64,000 nt of DNA from Gilliamella sp. wkB178 (GTDB lineage: Bacteria; Pseudomonadota; Gammaproteobacteria; Enterobacterales; Orbaceae), in assembly GCF_001690705.1 (NCBI RefSeq), contig NZ_LZGK01000005.1:1-64000 (forward strand), given 5' to 3'. The position numbers and the translations under genes are program-made. The number at the start of each line of letters is the position of its first letter. Positions within the stretch are counted from its first letter, which is position 1. Below are positions 41,428 through 50,044 of this stretch, in pieces. The notes under the pieces were generated by a model, which had not been told where the DNA came from, searched no databases, and was given only the letters and a program-made list of their open reading frames with translations.

Positions 41428-42807
41428 TTAACAATCAGCCAAAATATCCAGTGCTTCTGACACTTTTTTAACCGCAAATATCTGCATATTATCAGGTTTC
41501 TTTTTGGGCATATTAGCAATCGGCACAATCGCTTTTTTAAAGCCATGTTTGCCGGCTTCTGCAATTCGTTCTTGCCCACTAGGAACCGGTCTAATTTCGC
41601 CACCTAGTCCAATTTCCCCAAAAATAACGACATCTTGCGGTAGCGCACGATTACGGAAACTGGAGACTAAAGCGGCAATCAATGCCAAATCCGCACTGGT
41701 TTCGGTTACTTTTACCCCACCTACTACATTAACGAAGATATCTTGATCGGCCATTTGCAAGCCACCATGTCGATGTAACACTGCTAGGAGCAATGCCAGT
41801 CGGTTTTGATCCAAACCAACCGTAACACGCCTTGGGTTTCCATACATAGAATGATCGACTAAAGCTTGGATTTCAACCAGCAATGGTCTTGTCCCTTCCC
41901 ATAACACCATTACCGAACTACCCGGCAACATTTCATCGCCACGGCTTAAAAAGATGGCTGATGGATTACTCACCTCTTTTAAACCTTGTTCAGTCATGGC
42001 AAACACGCCAAGTTCGTTCACTGCACCAAAGCGATTTTTATGGCTGCGTAACGTTCTAAAACGTGAATCGGCATCACCATCTAATAAAATAGAGCAATCA
42101 ATACAATGTTCAAGCACTTTAGGACCCGCCAGTGAACCATCTTTAGTTACATGGCCAACCATAATAATGGCAATGCCTTTGGTTTTTGCAAAACGGGTCA
42201 AATAAGCGGCGGTTTCACGCACTTGCGCCACACTACCAGGCGATGATTGAATATCAGCAAGGTGCATAACTTGAATAGAGTCAATTACCATTAATTTGGG
42301 TTGCGACTGTTCGGCAAGCAAGCAAATTTGTTCAATACTGGTTTCAGATAACATATTGATATTATCTGTCGGTAATCCTAAACGGTGAGCACGCATCGCT
42401 ACCTGTTGCAAAGACTCTTCACCAGTGACGTATAAGGTATTCATTTGTGAAGCAAGCCTGCACATGGTTTGCAATAACAAAGTACTTTTACCGGCGCCAG
42501 GATTACCGCCAATTAAAATAGCACTACCGGGTACCACGCCACCACCTAACACCCGATCAAATTCGGAAAAACCGGTTGAAAAACGCGGTAGCGCTTCTAA
42601 ACTGATTTCGGATAATTTTTGGATTTTAGCTTGCCCAGCGCCACTACCGGCGTAACCAGTTAAGCGGTCATTACGCGAAGAGGTACTAGCAAGCCTAACT
42701 TCGGTGATAGTATTCCAAGCATGACAAGAACTGCATTGACCTTGCCAACGTGGATAATCTGCACCACAATCATTACATACATAAGCTCGCTTTACTGTTT
42801 TTGCCAA
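41428..42807 (-). CDS. radA: DNA repair protein RadA
   Basis: A 459-residue RecA-like ATPase that promotes branch migration in recombination and, in competent species, in transformation. The N-terminal zinc finger has C11, C14, C25 and C28. Walker A is GGNPGAGKST (about residues 100-109). The RadA-specific KNRFG motif (about 257-261) is present. A Lon-like C-terminal domain ends the protein. The start codon is TTG at 42807, supported by AGGAG 7 bp upstream and the conserved MAKTVKRAYVC start. It follows serB by 9 bp, as in E. coli. Confidence 0.96.
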   Translation of the reverse strand: MAKTVKRAYVCNDCGADYPRWQGQCSSCHAWNTITEVRLASTSSRNDRLTGYAGSGAGQAKIQKLSEISLEALPRFSTGFSEFDRVLGGGVVPGSAILIGGNPGAGKSTLLLQTMCRLASQMNTLYVTGEESLQQVAMRAHRLGLPTDNINMLSETSIEQICLLAEQSQPKLMVIDSIQVMHLADIQSSPGSVAQVRETAAYLTRFAKTKGIAIIMVGHVTKDGSLAGPKVLEHCIDCSILLDGDADSRFRTLRSHKNRFGAVNELGVFAMTEQGLKEVSNPSAIFLSRGDEMLPGSSVMVLWEGTRPLLVEIQALVDHSMYGNPRRVTVGLDQNRLALLLAVLHRHGGLQMADQDIFVNVVGGVKVTETSADLALIAALVSSFRNRALPQDVVIFGEIGLGGEIRPVPSGQERIAEAGKHGFKKAIVPIANMPKKKPDNMQIFAVKKVSEALDILADC

Positions 42808-42816
42808 ATTATTCTC

Positions 42817-43791
42817 CTAGCCTTCACTTAATAAACTGGTAGACAAAATACACCATAACCCAGTTAAATCTGCATAATTAATGCTAATTCGCGCCTTTTC
42901 GACTACTTTGGGTTTACCATGATAAGCAACGCCAAGCCCGGCAATACGAATCATCATCAAATCATTAGCACCATCACCAATCGCAACGGTTTGTTCAATT
43001 GGAATATTTAATGAAGTGGCTAATTGCTGTAATGTTCTGGCTTTATACTTTGCATCCACAATTTGGCCTGCAACTTTACCGGTTAGTTTGTTATTTTTAA
43101 TCTCGAGTTCATTAGCATAGACCGCAACAAGTTTTAATCGTTGTTTTAAGTAATCGGCAAAATAGGTAAAACCACCTGATGCAATTGCCACATGCCAGTG
43201 TTTTTTATGCAGTTCTTTAACTAAATAGGTTAACCCCGGAGTTAACGGCAAATTACCTTTGACTTGATCTAAAATATCTTGCTGCGCGCCTTTTAACGTC
43301 GCGACGCGTTTACGTAAGCTAGCTGCAAAATCAAGTTCACCACGCATGGCTTGTTCAGTCACCGCTGCCACTCGCTCACCAACACCGTGTAATTTGGCTA
43401 GTTCATCAATGCATTCAATGCCAATCGCCGTTGAATCCATATCCATGACCAATAATCCGGGCGAATGTAGTGTTGGTAAATTATCAATCGGCGCAACATC
43501 AATACCTAGTGCCAATGATATAGATTTAGCCTTTTTAGGCATCATTCCTGCAATACGAACAATTTGATAAGTTTTAATCTTCCATGAAGAAACAATTACC
43601 ATAGGCATAGCCAGTTGGTTTTGAAATTTAGACAATATAGTTTTGTTTAACTTGCGCCCATAAATAATCCAGCCTGTTTTACCGGCATTATAATCAAGTG
43701 GTACTACTTCACAGCCATTTAAAGAAAGTGGTAAACCTTGCCAATGTTGAATATTTTCAGGAAGATCCGTATAGGTAAGCGTGTAAGCCAT
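42817..43791 (-). CDS. serB: Phosphoserine phosphatase
   Basis: A 324-residue HAD-family enzyme, last step of serine synthesis. The catalytic motif I is VMDMDSTAI (about residues 115-123, nucleophile and acid/base Asp). Motif II Ser is in IASGGFTYF, and motif III is in AIGDGANDLMM. The N-terminal ~100 residues are the regulatory/ACT-like domain found in E. coli SerB (322). I start at the ATG at 43791 (MAYTLTYTDLP), which aligns with E. coli; a longer frame from 43818 adds nine unconserved residues. It forms an operon with radA. Confidence 0.95.
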   Translation of the reverse strand: MAYTLTYTDLPENIQHWQGLPLSLNGCEVVPLDYNAGKTGWIIYGRKLNKTILSKFQNQLAMPMVIVSSWKIKTYQIVRIAGMMPKKAKSISLALGIDVAPIDNLPTLHSPGLLVMDMDSTAIGIECIDELAKLHGVGERVAAVTEQAMRGELDFAASLRKRVATLKGAQQDILDQVKGNLPLTPGLTYLVKELHKKHWHVAIASGGFTYFADYLKQRLKLVAVYANELEIKNNKLTGKVAGQIVDAKYKARTLQQLATSLNIPIEQTVAIGDGANDLMMIRIAGLGVAYHGKPKVVEKARISINYADLTGLWCILSTSLLSEG

Positions 43792-43998
43792 ATCAAAAGT
43801 CTTTATAACATAAAACAAAGTCCGAATTTATCATATCTACCAATATTTGTCCAAACTACGTTTTTTGCGCATATAAACTATAAAATAAAATGAAACGGCA
43901 TAGACTCCGCAATAGTTTTTACAAAATAATCACCATTTTTATACTAAAAAATCCCATTTTCTGCATTTTTTAATATAAATCGATATCATTATTTACGA

Positions 43999-44340
43999 TT
44001 AGATAGTTAATCCCCACACGCTGAGTTGCTCTAACGCTGGTCCTAGTCGTTCACCAAGTGGGGTCAATTTATATATTACTTTTAAAGGTGGTTTATCGCC
44101 AAAAACAGTGCGCGTAATTAAACCGTCATCTTCCAGTTTTTTGAGTTGGATACTTAAGATCATATCCGTAATTTCAGGGATCACTGTTTTTAATTCACAA
44201 AAGCGTTTTTCACTTAACAGCAGATAGTAAAGAATCACCCCTTTCCATCTGCCACCAATTAAATCCATCGCCAAACTAATTGGACAATAATAAATTTTAT
44301 TTTTATAACGTTTTGACGGTCGTTGTTTATCTGTTTGCAT
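43999..44340 (-). CDS. HxlR-family winged-helix regulator
   Basis: A 113-residue transcription factor of the HxlR/MarR-like type. YCPISLAMDLIGGRWKGVILYYLL (about residues 18-41; only its key features matter: the N-terminal Cys and the GG.W motif) is the family hallmark. The recognition-helix region is IPEITDMILSIQLKKLEDDGLI. The Cys near the N-terminus is the one used for thiol or electrophile sensing in several relatives (HypR, YodB, QorR). It is divergent from an NAD(P)H oxidoreductase gene 110 bp away, a common arrangement for quinone/aldehyde stress switches. Ribosome site AGGAAT upstream. Confidence 0.88.
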   Translation of the reverse strand: MQTDKQRPSKRYKNKIYYCPISLAMDLIGGRWKGVILYYLLLSEKRFCELKTVIPEITDMILSIQLKKLEDDGLITRTVFGDKPPLKVIYKLTPLGERLGPALEQLSVWGLTI

Positions 44341-44353
44341 GACATATTCCTAA

Positions 44354-44402
44354 CTATCTAGTTTGATAGATATTGCGATAAAGTTATTTAGTAATAAACT
44401 AA
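44354..44402. promoter_or_regulatory. Probable HxlR operator region
   Basis: Two small palindromes lie in the 110-bp divergent spacer: CTATC-N6-GATAG (44354-44369, containing TAGTTTGATAG) and TTAGT-N5-ACTAA (44388-44402). HxlR-type regulators bind such inverted repeats next to their own gene and the divergent target. Candidates only. Confidence 0.4.
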
Positions 44403-44450
44403 TAATAGAAGCTATCATTTTAATAGTAAAAAAAGGGAAAGGGGATCATT

Positions 44451-44990
44451 ATGGCATTAATTATTTTAGGTCATCCAAACATCGAACAATCTGTGGCTAA
44501 CAAAACAATTATTGAGAATGTGCAAGCCAATATGCCGGATATTGAAATACGCAATATTCATCAACTTTATCCAGACTATCAAATCAATGTCCAAGAAGAA
44601 CAAGCTGCACTTTTAAGGCATAATCTGATTGTTTTACAATATCCTATGTATTGGTTTAATATGCCAGCTATTCTAAAAATATGGTTCGATGAAGTATTAA
44701 CTTACCAATTTGCCTATGGCTCTAAAGGCGATAAATTAAAAAATAAAAAACTGTTACCGAGTTTGACCATTGGAGCCAATCAAGAAGTCTATCAACAAGA
44801 TGGGCATAATTTAATCGATGATTTTTTACAACCGGTCAAAATCTCAACCATCTATACACAAATGCAATATCTTTCACCGATTTTTATATATGGCGTGTCA
44901 CCAGTAATTGAAAGTAGCCACGATAAAATAAAAGCGTTAGCGTTAAAGCAAAGCCAACGATTACAGGAAATCATTAAACAACATAGCTGA
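44451..44990 (+). CDS. NAD(P)H-dependent flavin oxidoreductase (KefF/MdaB fold)
   Basis: A 179-residue flavodoxin-like quinone reductase. The FMN-binding start is LIILGHPN, and the family block LIVLQYPMYWFNMPAILKIWFDEVLTYQFAYG spans about residues 63-94. It resembles the KefF group and the B. subtilis YwrO/general-stress-14 group. No KefC gene is adjacent, so a role as potassium-channel subunit is unlikely. The divergent HxlR regulator suggests induction by quinones or aldehydes and detoxification by two-electron reduction. Strong ribosome site AAAGGGGA. Confidence 0.85.
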   Translation: MALIILGHPNIEQSVANKTIIENVQANMPDIEIRNIHQLYPDYQINVQEEQAALLRHNLIVLQYPMYWFNMPAILKIWFDEVLTYQFAYGSKGDKLKNKKLLPSLTIGANQEVYQQDGHNLIDDFLQPVKISTIYTQMQYLSPIFIYGVSPVIESSHDKIKALALKQSQRLQEIIKQHS

Positions 44991-44999
44991 GTATAATCA

Positions 45000-45031
45000 A
45001 ATGTGATGATTAACTAATCAATCATCACATT
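45000..45031. terminator. Terminator between the oxidoreductase gene and rsmB
   Basis: A perfect 12-bp stem, AATGTGATGATT (45000-45011) and AATCATCACATT (45020-45031), with an 8-nt loop, lies 10 bp beyond the oxidoreductase stop and is followed by CTATTTTAT. The flanking genes converge, so it may act both ways. Confidence 0.7.
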
Positions 45032-45054
45032 CTATTTTATCTCTTATTTATCTC

Positions 45055-46344
45055 TTAGCATTTATTTAATACTGCATAAAAGAAGCCATCACCACCCTCT
45101 GGTACAGGTAAAAATTGCTTCATTTCACCTTGTAACTTTGCATCACTATGCGCTTGTAAAAAACGTTCAATTTGTAATTTATTTTCATCCGGTAAGATTG
45201 AACAAGTTGCATAAACTAATGTGCCACCAATTTTTAAATAGTGCCAAATTTTGCTTAGAATTGCATATTGTAGTTCAGTTAATTGCGCTATATCACTATC
45301 TCTACGCAACCATTTTATATCGGGATGACGCCGAATAACACCAGTTGCCGAACAAGGTGCATCAAGCAAAATTCGGTCAAACTCTTGCCCTGCACACCAT
45401 TGTTCAGGCGTAAGTCCATCTCCAACTTTAACTTCTGCTTGTTGTTTTAAACGTGCCAAATTTTGATAGATACGTTTAACGCGACAGGCATCAATATCAA
45501 CGGCTAACACGTTAGCTTTTGGGGCAACTTCCAATATATGCGTCGTTTTGCCACCTGGTGCGGCACATAAATCTAAAATCTGCTCGCCATCTTGTGGCGC
45601 TAATAAGTAGGCCGCATATTGAGCAGAGAGATCTTGCACGGTTACCGCGCCATTATCAAAATACGGTAATTGATTAACATTTACCGGTGTGAGTAACTGG
45701 AGCGCATCAGGTACCTCCGGACAAATTTTAGTTTCAATTTGTTGCTGTTTAAGCAACTGTTGATACTCTTGTGTTGAATAATGCGTTTGATTAATTCGTA
45801 ACCACATTGGTGGTTTTTGATTATTGGCATTAACTATTGCTTGCCATTGCTGTGGGTAAGCTTGTTTTAAACGATTTAACAACCAACTCGGGTGCAAGGT
45901 TTGGCTAACTTGTTGCTTAGTATCTTGTCTAAATTTTTGCGGTAATGATGTTTGCTGGCGCAAAAATTCACGCAGTACACCATTAATTAAGCCTTTAAAT
46001 GGTATTTTTTTCAGTGGCTGAACCGCACTAACCGTTTCACCAACCGCGGCATGTTCAGGGATGCGAGTATAAAGGATCTGATAAATGCCAACTAATAATA
46101 AATAGTGCAAGATTAGATTTTTTCCGGTTAGTACTTTATTCATCAAGGTATGAACATAAAAATTCAGTTCAGGTAATACGCGCATTACACCAAAACAGAT
46201 TTCTTGCACTAAAGCGCGATCTTTATCGGCCACCTTATCATTTAAAATAGTCAATGTAGCACTCAGGGAATGCCCTTGTTCAAGTACATTAAAAATGGCT
46301 TGAGCACAAACGGCTCGAATATTTGGCTGAGATTTGTTATTCAT
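45055..46344 (-). CDS. rsmB: 16S rRNA m5C967 methyltransferase RsmB
   Basis: A 429-residue SAM-dependent methyltransferase. The N-terminal NusB-like RNA-binding domain occupies about residues 1-140. SAM-binding [15 protein letters not shown] (about 249-263) and the two catalytic cysteines, in [18 protein letters not shown] and [11 protein letters not shown], define the family. The first ATG (46353) is only 2 bp from AAGG, so I prefer the ATG three codons later (46344), with 11 bp spacing; either is possible. The usual partners fmt, def and trkA are absent from this locus. Confidence 0.94.
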   Translation of the reverse strand: MNNKSQPNIRAVCAQAIFNVLEQGHSLSATLTILNDKVADKDRALVQEICFGVMRVLPELNFYVHTLMNKVLTGKNLILHYLLLVGIYQILYTRIPEHAAVGETVSAVQPLKKIPFKGLINGVLREFLRQQTSLPQKFRQDTKQQVSQTLHPSWLLNRLKQAYPQQWQAIVNANNQKPPMWLRINQTHYSTQEYQQLLKQQQIETKICPEVPDALQLLTPVNVNQLPYFDNGAVTVQDLSAQYAAYLLAPQDGEQILDLCAAPGGKTTHILEVAPKANVLAVDIDACRVKRIYQNLARLKQQAEVKVGDGLTPEQWCAGQEFDRILLDAPCSATGVIRRHPDIKWLRRDSDIAQLTELQYAILSKIWHYLKIGGTLVYATCSILPDENKLQIERFLQAHSDAKLQGEMKQFLPVPEGGDGFFYAVLNKC

Positions 46345-46379
46345 ACAGGTCATGACCTTAATTTAGCTAATTCGATTCA

Positions 46380-47723
46380 TTATAAAATTAATGACCCGAG
46401 CCAACCAGCTATAAACAGTGGAATATTAAAATGGGTAAAAGTGGGAATAACACTATCGCGAATGTGGTCATGTTGCCCATCACTATTTAACCCTGCCGAG
46501 GTAGCTAAAATCGTATCTGACGGCGGTGAACCGGCATCACCAATTGCCCCTGATGCACCGATTAAGCATACGGTAGCAACCGGAGAAAAACCAAGTTGTA
46601 CACACAGTGGCACATAGATGGCGGCAATAATTGGCACTGTTGAAAATGAAGAACCAATACCTAATGTAATAACCAGACCAACTAACATCATCATAAACGA
46701 AGCAATAACTTTGTTGCCCGCAAATAAAGCTGCACTATTGATAACCAAAGGCTCAATTTCATGAGTTTGTTTTAATACTTCAGCAAAACCTTGCGCAGAA
46801 ATCATCACAAAGCCAATCATGGCCATCATTTTGATACCATCAGTAAATACTCCATCGGCTTCCCCCCATTTAATTGATCCTGAAACAATAAAGCAAATAA
46901 AACCAATTAATGCACCAAGAATCATTGAACCGGTATAAAGTTGAATACTAAACGATAACACAATGGCTATTAATGAAATAATAAGTGAACGCGCACTAAC
47001 ATTAGTTGCCGCTTGTGAACTCATGGTTTCATGAATGATTTGATATTGCCTCGGTTTACGATAACTAATAAAAATAGCCCATAATAATCCCATAAACATA
47101 CCAAAAGCCGGGATTGCCATTGCATGCATCACATTAACATGACTGACATCCATACCTGATGAAATGATATTTTTTAATAATATTTGATTTAAAAAGATAT
47201 TCCCAAAGCCAACGGGTAAAAACATATAGGGCGTGATTAAGCCAAAGGTCATAATACAGGCAATCATGCGCCGATCAAGTTGTAATCGCGACATCACATA
47301 TAATAACGGCGGAATCAAAAGGGGAATAAAAGCGATATGAATTGGAATTACGTTTTGTGAGGAAATACTTACTAACGCAATAATAATAATTAATGCCCAT
47401 TTGATGCGTTTTTTGGCGCCACTTGATGTAAGTTGCTTTACTGCCTTCTCAGCTAATAGTTCCGGTAATCCAGATTTAGAAATGGCAACCGCAAAAGCAC
47501 CAAGCATAGCATAGGAAAGCGCAATGTTTGCACCATTACTAATACCCGTATTAAAAGCATTAATCGTTTCATTTAAAGTGAGATGACTAAACAACCCGCC
47601 AACAAATGCCCCTATAATCAAACTAATAACGACATGAACCCGACATAACGAAAGTATTAGCATACAAATTACTGCCATCACAACGGCATTAACTGATGAG
47701 AACAGACTAAGGATAAAATCCAT
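46380..47723 (-). CDS. Na+/H+ antiporter family protein (NhaC superfamily)
   Basis: A 447-residue inner-membrane transporter with about eleven to twelve hydrophobic segments. The N-terminal part (SLIIGAFVGGLFSHLTLNETINAFNTGISNG) is typical of the Na_H_antiport_2 N-terminal domain. The C-terminal part with GSSFSTVPIIAAIYVP and GASGAIGDAGSPPSDTILATSAGLN (about 345-421) is the NhaC-like signature. It likely exchanges cytoplasmic Na+ (or another substrate) for H+; substrate is not proven. It is upstream of rsmB on the same strand with a 35-bp gap. Confidence 0.85.
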   Translation of the reverse strand: MDFILSLFSSVNAVVMAVICMLILSLCRVHVVISLIIGAFVGGLFSHLTLNETINAFNTGISNGANIALSYAMLGAFAVAISKSGLPELLAEKAVKQLTSSGAKKRIKWALIIIIALVSISSQNVIPIHIAFIPLLIPPLLYVMSRLQLDRRMIACIMTFGLITPYMFLPVGFGNIFLNQILLKNIISSGMDVSHVNVMHAMAIPAFGMFMGLLWAIFISYRKPRQYQIIHETMSSQAATNVSARSLIISLIAIVLSFSIQLYTGSMILGALIGFICFIVSGSIKWGEADGVFTDGIKMMAMIGFVMISAQGFAEVLKQTHEIEPLVINSAALFAGNKVIASFMMMLVGLVITLGIGSSFSTVPIIAAIYVPLCVQLGFSPVATVCLIGASGAIGDAGSPPSDTILATSAGLNSDGQHDHIRDSVIPTFTHFNIPLFIAGWLGSLIL

Positions 47724-48042
47724 AAAAAACTCAAAATAAATAGATAGACAAACAAACCGTCTATTTTAGGTGATGCAGGTTAAAAGTGCAATTTGTGCTA
47801 GTTAAAACCTATTTAAATAACTAGGAAAATCAACGTTTATTGAATATCTCTATTTAATCTAACATTACTGTTTTTAAGTAATTGTAGTTTTGCCATGCTA
47901 ATTTATTAATAAATCTATATTCATCTCTATGAACAAACTAGAATAAAAATTCAAAAAATATGAGTATAATTGGGTATGTTTACAAAGAATCTTAGCTAAA
48001 TAAAACCATAACAAAACAATGGTTATAAATGAGGAATTTTTA
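47724..48042. other. Divergent spacer between the antiporter and ydiB
   Basis: 319 bp. One 7-bp inverted repeat containing CTAG (CTAGTTA at 47798-47804, TAACTAG at 47818-47824) could be an operator for the antiporter. Otherwise AT-rich with no ORF or RNA gene. No TyrR box of the aroF type was found upstream of ydiB. Confidence 0.4.
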
Positions 48043-48915
48043 ATGAGAAACAATATCGATGGTCATTTTTTATTGATTGGTTTAATGGCCTATCCAATTC
48101 GCCATAGTTTATCGCCGCAAATGCAAAATACTATCTATTCTAAATTAAATATTCCTTATGTTTATTTAGCCTTTGAAGTTGACCAACAAAAATTACCCGA
48201 TGCAGTAAAAGGCATTCGCGCACTAGGATTACGTGGGTCAGCTGTATCAATGCCGAACAAACAACTTGTTTGCCAATATCTGGATAAATTAACCCCCGCA
48301 GTAGAAATGAGTGGTGCTTGTAATACCATATCTAATGATAACGGTGTATTAACTGGTTATAACACTGATGGCATTGGTTATATGCGCATGTTAAAAGAAG
48401 CTGGTGTTGATATTATTGATAAAAAAATAACCATTTTAGGTGCTGGTGGCGCAGCAACGGCTATCGTCGTACAGGCAGCATTAGATGGCGTAAAAGAAAT
48501 TGCCATATTCAATCAGAAAGATGAATGCTATCCTAAGATAGAAGCTGTTGCTAAAAAATTGAATGAAAAGACCAATTGTAAAGTACATGTCCACGAACTA
48601 GCTGATAAAGATCAACTAAGGAAAGAAATTGCAAATAGTACTGTGCTTTGTAATGCAACTGGTGTTGGCATGAAGCCAATGGAAGGGCAAAGCCTAATTA
48701 CTGATCCAACTTTATTAAGAGCAGATCTTGTGGTTACAGATTGTATATATAGTCCTCGAAAAACTAAATTACTGGAAATGGCTGAGCAACAAGGTTGTAA
48801 AACATTAAATGGTATTGGCATGATGTTATGGCAAGGAGCTGCCCAAATCAAAATTTGGACTGGAGAAGATTCCCCGATTGAATATGTAAAAGAACAAATG
48901 GGATTCAATGACTAA
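48043..48915 (+). CDS. ydiB: Quinate/shikimate dehydrogenase YdiB
   Basis: A 290-residue NAD(P)-dependent dehydrogenase that reduces 3-dehydroshikimate to shikimate and can act on quinate. It aligns with E. coli YdiB (288) rather than AroE: LIGLMAYPIRHSLSP at the N-terminus, catalytic Lys in SMPNKQLVCQYLD, nucleotide-binding LGAGGAATA (about residues 132-140), and the C-terminal GIGMMLWQGA. The ATG at 48043 has GAGG 8 bp upstream; the ATG at 48019 lacks one. It precedes aroD by 132 bp, as in E. coli. Confidence 0.94.
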   Translation: MRNNIDGHFLLIGLMAYPIRHSLSPQMQNTIYSKLNIPYVYLAFEVDQQKLPDAVKGIRALGLRGSAVSMPNKQLVCQYLDKLTPAVEMSGACNTISNDNGVLTGYNTDGIGYMRMLKEAGVDIIDKKITILGAGGAATAIVVQAALDGVKEIAIFNQKDECYPKIEAVAKKLNEKTNCKVHVHELADKDQLRKEIANSTVLCNATGVGMKPMEGQSLITDPTLLRADLVVTDCIYSPRKTKLLEMAEQQGCKTLNGIGMMLWQGAAQIKIWTGEDSPIEYVKEQMGFND

Positions 48916-49047
48916 AAGATAAGGCATACATCTTTTTTAATAGTTTACTAGCACCAAGTAATTTGCTGTAACATATGACTAAATTACGATTTTACAATTA
49001 GTTAACGTATTGGCTATTAACATGAGTTTGTACTTATAGGATATTAA

Positions 49048-49812
49048 ATGAAAACACTTAGCATAAAAAATATCAAAATAGGTGCCGGAGCGCCTAAAAT
49101 TATTGTTCCAATTGTGGGTAAAACCGCAGCAGAATTACTTGATGAAATTACCTTTTTACAATCTATAGATTTTGATGTTATAGAATGGCGAGTCGATCAC
49201 TTTAACTTAGTTGATGATATTGACGCGGTTAAAGATGTAGCTAAAAAAATTGCTCAACTATTACCAAATAAGCCCATTTTATTTACTTTCAGAACTGCAA
49301 ATGAAGGTGGGGTAAAACCTTGGCCTCTAAAATCATATATCGAATTAAATAAAGAGATGGCACGTAGTGGCTTAGTTGATTTAATAGATGTTGAAGTTTT
49401 TATCGGTGATGACTATGTAACCGATATTATTAATGTCGCCCATCAACACCAAGTTTTGGTTATTGCATCCAACCATGACTTTCAAAAAACACCAACCAAA
49501 AGTGACATTATTTATCGTTTACGCAAGATGCAAGATCTAGGTGCGGATATTCCCAAAATTGCGGTTATGCCACAAACAACAGATGATGTTTTAACTTTAC
49601 TTTCGGCAACGACTGAAATGAATGAAAAATATGCAACCACACCAATCATTACTATGTCTATGGCTGGGCTTGGAGCAATTAGTCGAGTAGCAGGAACTTC
49701 ATTTGGATCATCAATGACTTTTGGTGCAGCCAAAAACAGTTCAGCACCTGGTCAATTAGATGTTAAACAATTACGTTATATATTAGATGTTTTGTACCAA
49801 AATAAGGCTTAA
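49048..49812 (+). CDS. aroD: Type I 3-dehydroquinate dehydratase
   Basis: Third step of the shikimate pathway, 3-dehydroquinate to 3-dehydroshikimate via a Schiff base. 254 residues (E. coli 252). The catalytic residues fall exactly at H143 (ASNHDFQKTP) and Schiff-base K170 (IPKIAVMP). E46 and R48 of IEWRVD and R82 of TFRTANEGG bind substrate. It is downstream of ydiB in the same direction, so the two enzymes of consecutive steps are probably co-expressed. A GGATATTAA ribosome site precedes the ATG. Confidence 0.97.
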   Translation: MKTLSIKNIKIGAGAPKIIVPIVGKTAAELLDEITFLQSIDFDVIEWRVDHFNLVDDIDAVKDVAKKIAQLLPNKPILFTFRTANEGGVKPWPLKSYIELNKEMARSGLVDLIDVEVFIGDDYVTDIINVAHQHQVLVIASNHDFQKTPTKSDIIYRLRKMQDLGADIPKIAVMPQTTDDVLTLLSATTEMNEKYATTPIITMSMAGLGAISRVAGTSFGSSMTFGAAKNSSAPGQLDVKQLRYILDVLYQNKA

Positions 49813-50044
49813 TTAGTAATAATAAGATTTTAAAGTATCTTTTATTTAAAACATTCAAAACATTGGTAACATATTCGATATAATTGCATGTTAAAATGAC
49901 GGAAATTTGCTAACAGTATGATAATAACAAGTATATACTTGAACTTCATTTTATGGTTGGCAAATATAAATTAAGGCTGATTAGCTTTACGATTTAATAT
50001 TATTTAAGTGTAGCATTAGTACAAAAGTATGAGGTTTATTGGTT

